Source: a virus. Taken from it: 37,782 nt of DNA. The translations under genes and the position numbers were made by a program. Position 1 is the stretch's first letter; each line of letters starts with the position of its first letter. Positions 31,751 to 37,782 of the stretch are shown here, piece after piece. Below the pieces are notes generated by a model. The model did no database searches. It was not told the DNA's origin and saw nothing but the letters and a program-made list of their open reading frames with translations. The stretch spans positions 1-37,782 of IMG/VR virus record IMGVR_UViG_3300008113_004466; one strand, written 5' to 3'.

Positions 31751-32646
31751 TACTTGGCTCTCCTAATAATTCGAGGTGTGTTCATGTATACTGTTTTAAA
31801 AAATTTGCTGGATTTCGTATCCATATCAGCAATTTCTAAATCTAATTCATGTCTAAGTGTTTCACCTAGACCCATAATCTCATACGGTAACATCTTGTCT
31901 GTTACTTTACTATACTTTTCTTCCCATTGTGTAGTTAGATATTCAAAGTCGCGCACATTGGCATAGTCCCAGTCTGTGCAGTTAGTCAAATAACAACCTT
32001 CGCGAGCGCCATAAATTGCCCAGTCGCCGTTTTCAATATCACTGCCGACACTGCACCAAATGAGTAATCGTTGATAATTTTGCCACCATATGTCTTTGAT
32101 ACTGGAAACCTTTGCTCCTTGATCCAGGGACATCTTTACACCTTCGCGGAACCCTGCACGGAATGCTTGAAATGGACTTGCGTTGATAACGCTGGTAGAA
32201 TAGTTTTCGTTGAACTGATAATATCTGTCATCAAAACAAAATTCTACTAAGCCTTTGGTATCACTTGGATCGCTGTTTTCATGTGTTCGCATGTTATTGA
32301 CAAACTTACGTGTCCATAACTTAAGGCCACCGTTGCCGTACATTAAGTTGTTAACATTAACTTTACCACACCAACTAAACACATGGTCTGTCGTAAGTCC
32401 TAACGCATCTAAATCAATTTCAACATTAATAAATTCAGGATCGACAACGTTATCACCATCGACTGTGACAAAGTATTCTGTTTCACTCAAGGCAGCACAG
32501 GCCTTATGAGCCGCATCGCTGCCTTTAACCCCATGTACACGCTTGGCCCATGGTATCTTACTGCACAGGTCTGCGTAGTTCTTCTCAGCATTTGGTTCGT
32601 CATAACTGAGATAAATGATATCTTGTTCTGCTATTTTTATTTTCAT
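31750..32646 (-). CDS. Glycosyltransferase-like protein ('EPNAE' type), larger paralogue
   Basis: A protein of 298 residues. IIYLSYDEPNAEKNY, AKRVHGVKGSDAAH, YFVTVDGDNVVDPEF (DGD as metal-binding DxD) and GNGGLKLWTRK follow the same order as in the shorter protein encoded at 20477. GDWAIYGAREGCYL near the C-terminal third corresponds to NDWAYLGAEDGKMYG in that protein. An extra C-terminal tail of about 60 residues is present. The pair may transfer different sugars or act at different steps. It overlaps the upstream gene by four bases. Confidence 0.65.
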   Translation of the reverse strand: MKIKIAEQDIIYLSYDEPNAEKNYADLCSKIPWAKRVHGVKGSDAAHKACAALSETEYFVTVDGDNVVDPEFINVEIDLDALGLTTDHVFSWCGKVNVNNLMYGNGGLKLWTRKFVNNMRTHENSDPSDTKGLVEFCFDDRYYQFNENYSTSVINASPFQAFRAGFREGVKMSLDQGAKVSSIKDIWWQNYQRLLIWCSVGSDIENGDWAIYGAREGCYLTNCTDWDYANVRDFEYLTTQWEEKYSKVTDKMLPYEIMGLGETLRHELDLEIADMDTKSSKFFKTVYMNTPRIIRRAK

Positions 32647-33245
32647 GATTGTATATGTACGTAACTGTCAAAAACTCTGCGGCAATAAACACTAGTTGGC
32701 ACCATTGCGGACTCGTGTTTAATCGTAAATGTACCTGTTTGTAATAGATCGAGTATTCTAAATTTTAATATTCCATATAATACATTGACATCGTCGGGTT
32801 TAGTAGAATAAAATGCCAAATTATAATTAACGTGATGTGACTGGCCTGCTAAAACTGTTTTTAGTTGTTCGCTGATTGTCAACGTCCACGTACCGCCAGC
32901 AGTATTTTGAACTAACTTAACACTTGCCTCGCCAGTGTTAGGCATTTGATATACTTCATCATTCCAGTTAAAACTACGAACGTCACCGTCTGCAATGTTT
33001 TGCATGATATATTCATTAGTTTTAAAATCCATGACTACGTGATAGTCTGCCGGACTATCTTTATTACTACGTATATCAGATAATTCAGCATTATTGACCT
33101 GAATATAATTTGTTTCCCCAAGAATCAGATAGTTAGAGATGTGTTTAATTTGTCCAGTTTCTGGATTAAAATAAACATAGTTACTAACAGGCTTGCTAAG
33201 TTCTGCTTGATAGGCAATAAGTTGCTCTAAGGTCATTTCAGACAT
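32643..33245 (-). CDS. Unknown protein, possibly virion-associated
   Basis: A protein of 200 residues. It starts with a helix MSEMTLEQLIAYQAEL and continues with a mostly beta-strand sequence: YVYFNPETGQIKHISNY, YHVVMDFKTNEYIMQN and TWTLTISEQLKTVL. The NPETGxIxxIS phrase recalls short phage baseplate or fibre-associated proteins that I have seen near tail genes, but I cannot name a family. It is coupled to the upstream glycosyltransferase by a 13-base overlap. No enzymatic motif is seen. Confidence 0.5.
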   Translation of the reverse strand: MSEMTLEQLIAYQAELSKPVSNYVYFNPETGQIKHISNYLILGETNYIQVNNAELSDIRSNKDSPADYHVVMDFKTNEYIMQNIADGDVRSFNWNDEVYQMPNTGEASVKLVQNTAGGTWTLTISEQLKTVLAGQSHHVNYNLAFYSTKPDDVNVLYGILKFRILDLLQTGTFTIKHESAMVPTSVYCRRVFDSYVHIQS

Positions 33246-34075
33246 AGTGCCTCCAATTTTGAAACTATCTTATCTGTTAAAAAGTCTTTTTCAGTGTAGT
33301 GGAATACACCTTGCTGACGATAGTTTGCTATTTTTAGTTCGCAGGCATCGTCAAAGTATACTGCTACACTTTGCATCCAACTATCAGTAGGCTCGGTCCA
33401 GCCTTGTATACGACTCTTCATGTGTATAAATGTCACAGGATCATGTTTTATATTAGTAACTTTTTCAGAAACATCCATTACCTTAGCGGCTAGTGCGGCT
33501 GTAATGTCCATACTAGCACGTTCTGGATAGTGTTCGCTGACAAATTTACCATAAAATAGTTCCCAGTTGTTGGTAATAACCTCTACCCAAGAATAAAATT
33601 CTTTAGCAAAGTCGCCTTTCTTAAAATAATGTAATCCAGAATATAAGTTAGGTAATTGATTGGCTGTAAATGCTTTGCGATAATAATCGTCGGTAACTAT
33701 TTTGTTGCGATAATCTAATACTTTACCTGTGTAATACACATCATAATTTTCAAAGGTATTCCAAAAACTATTCAAGTCGTCTAGCACTAGCATGTCTGTA
33801 TCTAGTACAACTGTTTGATCATACGGACTTGCGTGATAAATTTTCCAACGATTTTCAACTTTGAATCTGCTGTCGACTGCGGCATCACCCCAAGGTATTG
33901 GAATAATATTTTCAAATACAGACTTGTACTCTTCAGGAACTATGTCATCTGTGATGATAGATATGTTAGATACAGTTTGTTGACTTAGTTTTAAACTTAG
34001 TGCTAGTGCATAGGCCTGTCTAATATAGTCAATTGTATCAGTATTCTGTGCAAGAACAACGTAACCTTTAGTCAT
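33233..34075 (-). CDS. GT8-like glycosyltransferase, copy 1
   Basis: A protein of 280 residues. GYVVLAQNTDTIDYIRQAYALALSL opens the nucleotide-sugar fold, ISIITDDIVP follows, and VVLDTDMLVLDDL supplies the DTD metal-binding triad of GT-A enzymes such as family 8. LYSGLHYFKKGDFAKEF matches the acceptor-side strand. It overlaps the next upstream gene by eight bases. Its close neighbour at 34068 has the same layout, so the two form a duplicated pair beside the tail genes. Confidence 0.75.
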   Translation of the reverse strand: MTKGYVVLAQNTDTIDYIRQAYALALSLKLSQQTVSNISIITDDIVPEEYKSVFENIIPIPWGDAAVDSRFKVENRWKIYHASPYDQTVVLDTDMLVLDDLNSFWNTFENYDVYYTGKVLDYRNKIVTDDYYRKAFTANQLPNLYSGLHYFKKGDFAKEFYSWVEVITNNWELFYGKFVSEHYPERASMDITAALAAKVMDVSEKVTNIKHDPVTFIHMKSRIQGWTEPTDSWMQSVAVYFDDACELKIANYRQQGVFHYTEKDFLTDKIVSKLEALCLK

Positions 34076-34949
34076 TGGATTGTCCTTGCATAACTCTGTG
34101 TAAACTAAACTTATTCATTAAATGTACGCTGACATCTTTTGTTTTTATTAAAGTATACTCGCCCTGACGGTTTTGTTTTTCAAGTAAAACACGGAATCCC
34201 GAATCATCCATGCTGACTAACACATCTTTATCCAAGGTAAACACCATGCGTCCGGGCATTTTTCCTTGCCACGACTCGCCAGTGTAACCATTCATAATGT
34301 GTAGTGCAATGCTAAATGCATGGTCATTGCGATACATGTGACTGGCAAACTGATAAACTAATTTGTAGTAGTCCCAGTTATCACGAACATGGTCTACTAG
34401 ATCAAAGAAAGTTTTTGTTAACTCGCTTTTACGGAACCAAAAAGCAGTTGCCCAGTAAAAGTCTACAGTGTAGTCACTTACCTTTTCGAACTCTGCATGG
34501 TGTCTATGTCCTGCAAGGTCATAGCCTTCTTTGTAAATTAAAAAATCTTGTTCTTGTTCCCAACAATGTTTAAGAATATCGTTAGCCAAGAAGTAATCAC
34601 TGTCAATTACTAGTGTTTCATCATAAGGGGTAAGTTCGTAGGTCTTGGTACGTAGACTATTTTTAAAATTACCCTTCTTATGTGTAAGTGTACCATCTGC
34701 GAATTGTCTAATATTTCGAGTATTAAGAAGTTCTGCTGTAGATTTCAAGGAAGGATCTTGCCACACATCGATTACTGTATCAAAATAAATTCTATCAGGG
34801 TCAACTTTGTCAACTTGCACAGTCGAGTCCGTTACTAGACATACAGGAACACCTAAGTACATTTTAACTCTGCGGGCGGCTTCTTTAGCCATGGTGATGT
34901 AATCTATTTCCTCATTATTAAAGGCATAGATTAAACAACCTCGACTCAT
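34068..34949 (-). CDS. GT8-like glycosyltransferase, copy 2
   Basis: A protein of 293 residues. CLIYAFNNEEIDYITMAKEAA begins the fold, VCLVTDS comes next, and LVIDSDYFLANDIL has a DSD metal-binding triad. WATAFWFRKSELTKTFF corresponds to the acceptor strand of copy 1. The ending DVSVHLMNKFSLHR is typical of the family's metal-binding histidine (HLMNK). ATGA-type overlap with the small gene upstream. Donor and acceptor unknown. Confidence 0.75.
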   Translation of the reverse strand: MSRGCLIYAFNNEEIDYITMAKEAARRVKMYLGVPVCLVTDSTVQVDKVDPDRIYFDTVIDVWQDPSLKSTAELLNTRNIRQFADGTLTHKKGNFKNSLRTKTYELTPYDETLVIDSDYFLANDILKHCWEQEQDFLIYKEGYDLAGHRHHAEFEKVSDYTVDFYWATAFWFRKSELTKTFFDLVDHVRDNWDYYKLVYQFASHMYRNDHAFSIALHIMNGYTGESWQGKMPGRMVFTLDKDVLVSMDDSGFRVLLEKQNRQGEYTLIKTKDVSVHLMNKFSLHRVMQGQSND

Positions 34950-35293
34950 TGAGTGATGCCTTCTACACTACGTTGCTTACGTAGTTTTTGGTATTCTGTA
35001 TAGTATTCGTTGCTGGCTGTAAAGAACTTGTTCATAATTGTTTCGAAGAAGTCATTTAAGTTAGCAATTTCCACCGGGACATCGTTGTCATCAATCAGAA
35101 TGACGCCTGTGTCGTTACCTGTATCTACTAGTAACTTAACAAAATTGATTAATTCTTTATTAACGGCAAAGCATCCGCCGTTGTGATAGTAAATGATATC
35201 AGCCAAATACTTTTCTTTAAGAGCACGCCGTTGATTATTAAGTGTTACGCTATAATTGGCAAACTCTAGTGCTTTGGATAAACGTTCATCCAT
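34946..35293 (-). CDS. Small conserved phage protein, unknown function
   Basis: A protein of 115 residues. Helix-rich ends (ALEFANYSVTLNNQRRALKEKYLADI and FFTASNEYYTEYQKLRKQRS) flank a short beta part (GVILIDDNDVPVEI). I recall homologues of this size near structural genes of marine T4-like phages. It is the first gene of the long minus run. Its AGGAG ribosome site, seven bases before the ATG, is buried in a 14-base-pair hairpin, which suggests controlled translation. Confidence 0.6.
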   Translation of the reverse strand: MDERLSKALEFANYSVTLNNQRRALKEKYLADIIYYHNGGCFAVNKELINFVKLLVDTGNDTGVILIDDNDVPVEIANLNDFFETIMNKFFTASNEYYTEYQKLRKQRSVEGITQ

Positions 35294-35300
35294 TAAAAAT

Positions 35301-35337
35301 CTCCTAGGCTATATTGTGTATTATATAGCACTAGGAG
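35301..35337 (-). promoter_or_regulatory. Hairpin that masks the ribosome binding site of the first gene of the long minus run
   Basis: CTCCTAG+GCTATAT (35301-35314) pairs with ATATAGC+CTAGGAG (35323-35337) across an eight-base loop, with one bulged A at 35330. On the minus strand the 3' arm contains AGGAG, seven bases before the ATG at 35293, and is followed by ATTTTTA. It could block translation of the gene, act as a weak intrinsic terminator after the virion genes, or be a processing site. A TATAAT-like stretch also lies in the loop region. Confidence 0.55.
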
Positions 35338-35356
35338 ACAGATGTCAAGAAAAATA

Positions 35357-36274
35357 TTAAGTAATGGCTGTTGTTGTAGTGATAGTTGGTGAATTTACTG
35401 CTACATTTGAGCCTGTTGCACGACGAAGGTCGATACGACTTGTTAGAGTACCTGTGACCACTTCGTCAAAGTTTGGATTGCCACCTTTGTTATCATTAAA
35501 TTGAATATTAAAGAAAACGTTACCAGCGTTGTCTGTACGTGCATTAATGATATAAGTGTTTGTAGAATAGTTACCAGAACCCACACGACGGAAGATTTCT
35601 TGGTTACTTGTTGTTAATTGATAAAAACCTACTGCTTGTGTAGTTCCTGCACTACCAGTTCTTGTTGTGCTATTATGGTTAAAAATAATTGTTCCCATAG
35701 TAGAAAACATGCCTGACCAATCTGTAAAAATTTGGTTAACACCAGTGTCACTGGTTCCGCCTGTTAATGTAACACGGAAACGAATATCTCCACCGCTATT
35801 AAAATAAAAACGTGCGGCATCGTTAGAACCAAATGCTACAGTGATGTTGTGTGTTAATAAACCGTTCCAACTTGCTGTACGTTGACTGGTATTGGCATCA
35901 GTTGTATCTGTAAATTGATTCCCTAGTGTGCCACCTGCGCCCAATGCTAACTTGTTAGTTTCAATGGTAGTCATTTGGCTTTCAAGATTGGCTGCGAACG
36001 CATCAGTAACTTGGTCTGCTGTAGTTACTAACGGAAAAGCGCCTGTTCCTGGACTAGGTGCTTCATTATTAGCAGTCTGGTGTTGTCGTGCCTTAATCAT
36101 ATCTGTACGTAGATTCAACACTCTAACAAGGTCTACGTTGCTACCTACTGCAACCTGACCGCTGACCAAAGCCTGTCCGTATCCGCTGTTACCGGATCCT
36201 GTACCCATGATAACATTAATCCTACTCTGTAGGTTATTATATCTTGTTGCTGTAATTAAATCACCGACTGCCAT
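35357..36274 (-). CDS. Virion protein, fibre or appendage type
   Basis: A protein of 305 residues starting MAVGDLITATRYNNLQSRIN, which I recognise from structural proteins of marine T4-like phages. The body is rich in G, T, N and S in beta-like repeats, e.g. GSGNSGYGQ, RFRVTLTGGTSDTG and GNVFFNIQFNDN, typical of fibre, collar or capsid-decoration proteins. AAGGAA precedes its ATG, and a TATAATAA late-promoter-like box is at 36296-36303. The exact particle position is not determinable. Confidence 0.75.
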   Translation of the reverse strand: MAVGDLITATRYNNLQSRINVIMGTGSGNSGYGQALVSGQVAVGSNVDLVRVLNLRTDMIKARQHQTANNEAPSPGTGAFPLVTTADQVTDAFAANLESQMTTIETNKLALGAGGTLGNQFTDTTDANTSQRTASWNGLLTHNITVAFGSNDAARFYFNSGGDIRFRVTLTGGTSDTGVNQIFTDWSGMFSTMGTIIFNHNSTTRTGSAGTTQAVGFYQLTTSNQEIFRRVGSGNYSTNTYIINARTDNAGNVFFNIQFNDNKGGNPNFDEVVTGTLTSRIDLRRATGSNVAVNSPTITTTTAIT

Positions 36275-36295
36275 AATTCTTCCTTTTAACCTTGT

Positions 36296-36303
36296 TTATT
36301 ATA
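36296..36303 (-). promoter_or_regulatory. Late-promoter-like box TATAATAA
   Basis: The minus strand has TATAATAA, 6 of 8 to the T4 late consensus, 21 bases before the ATG of the virion gene, with AAGGAAG between as the ribosome site. The spacer is only 34 bases, so this is the natural place for a promoter, although read-through from the upstream tail gene is equally possible. Confidence 0.35.
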
Positions 36304-36308
36304 TATCA

Positions 36309-37782
36309 TTATAATACTAATACTTCTATTTTTTTGATGCCAACATCATCGCTGGATTCTAACGCAACTCCAAAAACATCAGTATGTTGGTGGAATCCGG
36401 CAGCAATAGCGCATCCATTATCGGATGCAACCAAACGCTGTCCTTTACGAACTGCGCCAATAACTTTACATGGAACACGACCTTTTAGAGCAACATAAGT
36501 TCCGCCTTCTAATTCGCTGTTCATCATATATGCAGGCGCAGTAGAAACTACGCCAACTGCTAAATCACCAAATTTAACAGCAGTAACTTCTTTTTCTCCA
36601 CCAATACACACAACTGTGCCAGACTCATATTCAGCATCAGCAAGATATTTTTCTGCCAAGTCAGCGTAACGTGCTGTTGTTGCTGTACCATTAAAGATAG
36701 TAGCAGTAATGTTGCCTGAACTATCACGGCAAGCCACTGTGTTTGCAGTTGCCGCAGTACTTGCTTGACGGAATACTGGATTATTAAATAAATCTACTCC
36801 TACTTGTAATGTTGCCGCTTGTGTGGCTGTACCTGTAAAAGTGTTAGAGTAAATATTGGCCCATTTCTTAGCATTTGTTCCTAAGAAGAAAGTGCTGTCA
36901 GTTCCTGGAGATAGGCTTAATGTTGTTGCGTCGATAACTGCGATATCTTTTGGAATACCTGCCTGTCTTGCACGGAAGGTTAACTTTGGACCAGATTGGT
37001 TTTCGTAAACAGGAGTTTGTTGATCGTCTGGATCAATGTAAACTGCTAGATCTTGTCCTAGACCAACTGTTAATCCGTCGTCGGATGAAAAGTTAACTAA
37101 TGTATTATTAGTTCCTTCTGAAATTTCTTTTAGTTTAGCACCAGAAACAAAATTACCTAGACCGTCTACAATACCTTGAGCGGCAGCAGAAATACCCCAA
37201 AATCTATGAGCACTGCTAGTAACTTGTTGACCTTCTGTCAAAGTTCCAACTGTATTAGGTAGTGTTATACCCTTCTTGAGAATGCTGTATCCTGCAATAG
37301 GATTAGTTGTATTATCAAGAGTAAATTCTGCTTTAGAAATAATATAAGTTACTTCTTCAAGTCCTGTACCACCAATAGTGGCAGCAATAATAGAATACAA
37401 ATTAGCATCAGTGCCGCGTACTTGTCTAGATACTAACTGAGTAGTACCTGCACCTGCTGTCTGTGGTCCGACCACTAGCCAGTCATTGCTTGTACGAATT
37501 TTTAATTGATTTAGTCCAGAATCGAACCATTGATCGCCTTCTGTAGCGCCAAGTGGTGCAGTTTCACCGTATTCAACGCCGCCGGCTGTTTTAAACACTT
37601 TAACGCCACCTGGCGCTTCACCTGTGTAAAACTTGATTTTTTTAGAAGGAACATCATACCATAGTTGACCGCGAATTGCTCTAGGTGGCGGACTACTACT
37701 GGCAAAATTTTCCAGCATGTGTAAGAAATTTTCGTTTTGAAGTTCGCCGTATCCAGCGTAATTCTTACCAATAAGTTTGATA
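36309..37782 (-). CDS. Tail fibre-like protein (5' end outside the window)
   Basis: The frame stays open to the window edge and adds residues such as IGKNYAGYGELQNENFLH before the first internal Met at 37718, so the start lies outside. LIGKNYAGYG...NENFLH(L/M)LENFA...PP...GQLWYD is a well-known N-terminal block of tail fibres in marine myoviruses. The centre has repeats of short beta segments. The C-terminal ATTARYADLAEKYLADAEYESGTVV and a following GG-EV region resemble the conserved fibre C-terminal (chaperone-like) part. It is the last visible gene at the right edge. Confidence 0.85.
   Translation of the reverse strand, partial: IKLIGKNYAGYGELQNENFLHMLENFASSSPPPRAIRGQLWYDVPSKKIKFYTGEAPGGVKVFKTAGGVEYGETAPLGATEGDQWFDSGLNQLKIRTSNDWLVVGPQTAGAGTTQLVSRQVRGTDANLYSIIAATIGGTGLEEVTYIISKAEFTLDNTTNPIAGYSILKKGITLPNTVGTLTEGQQVTSSAHRFWGISAAAQGIVDGLGNFVSGAKLKEISEGTNNTLVNFSSDDGLTVGLGQDLAVYIDPDDQQTPVYENQSGPKLTFRARQAGIPKDIAVIDATTLSLSPGTDSTFFLGTNAKKWANIYSNTFTGTATQAATLQVGVDLFNNPVFRQASTAATANTVACRDSSGNITATIFNGTATTARYADLAEKYLADAEYESGTVVCIGGEKEVTAVKFGDLAVGVVSTAPAYMMNSELEGGTYVALKGRVPCKVIGAVRKGQRLVASDNGCAIAAGFHQHTDVFGVALESSDDVGIKKIEVLVL

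Noticed and set aside
35301-35337. Simple rho-independent terminator after the virion genes
   Set aside because: The stem is strong, but only five T follow and the 3' arm carries the ribosome site of the next gene, so I list it as a regulatory hairpin with termination as an alternative.
1-37782. tRNA genes, CRISPR arrays, insertion sequences or attachment sites
   Set aside because: Reading through the short spacers showed no cloverleaf, repeat-spacer, transposase or integrase signals; a dedicated scan could still find a weak one.

Overview
The window looks like part of a large, AT-rich tailed-phage genome of the T4-like marine myovirus kind; the host cannot be fixed from this sequence. The evidence is as follows. 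Two virion proteins sit at the right edge: a tail-fibre-like protein cut off by the window end, and a second fibre or appendage-type protein. Next to them is a small protein of a type I associate with structural genes of marine T4-like phages. A perfect T4-type late promoter box (TATAAATA) is present. Genes are packed almost without gaps, mostly joined by ATGA/TAATG or longer overlaps. I saw no tRNA, rRNA, insertion sequence, integrase or CRISPR array. No gene-free stretch exceeds about 65 bases.

Layout. From right to left, 37782-35357 (minus) holds virion genes. From 35293 down to 16416 (minus) there is one run of about 25 overlapping genes: a small conserved protein, two GT8-like glycosyltransferases, an unknown protein, a second-type glycosyltransferase, a twitch radical SAM protein, a mini GDPD-like protein, two 'SGQLR' glycosyltransferase-like proteins, three SGNH proteins in tandem, a nucleotidyltransferase, a cupin, a RuBisCO-like protein, an APH-like kinase, a sugar-phosphate cyclase, an SDR, another glycosyltransferase, a radical SAM/SPASM protein, a methyltransferase-like protein, an NAD-dependent epimerase, a fused 2OG-oxygenase/'sporadic carbohydrate cluster' protein, and a small 2OG oxygenase. 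From 16441 to 1 the strand alternates. Four plus-strand islands (890-1669, 5206-7788, 10526-11203, 12321-16441) interrupt minus-strand blocks. Each island ends in a convergent stop-codon overlap and begins in a short divergent spacer. These blocks carry more radical SAM proteins, 2OG-Fe(II) oxygenases, two amidinotransferases, two short PLP aminotransferases, GNAT-like proteins, a PP-loop ATPase and small conserved proteins.

How the genes may work together. In total there are seven radical SAM genes (one broken), six 2OG-Fe(II) oxygenases, two amidinotransferases, two aminotransferases, a sugar-phosphate cyclase of the sedoheptulose-7-phosphate cyclase type, a sugar kinase-like protein, a nucleotidyltransferase, an SDR, an epimerase, a RuBisCO-like protein lacking the loop-6 lysine, three SGNH proteins and six glycosyltransferase-like proteins. 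This resembles a natural-product or aminocyclitol/unusual-sugar gene cluster placed beside the tail-fibre genes of a phage. My inference is that the phage makes and attaches an unusual, possibly amino-, guanidino- or cyclitol-containing sugar, either on its own virion or on host surface glycan. Individual family calls are mostly well supported by motifs; the pathway is a hypothesis.
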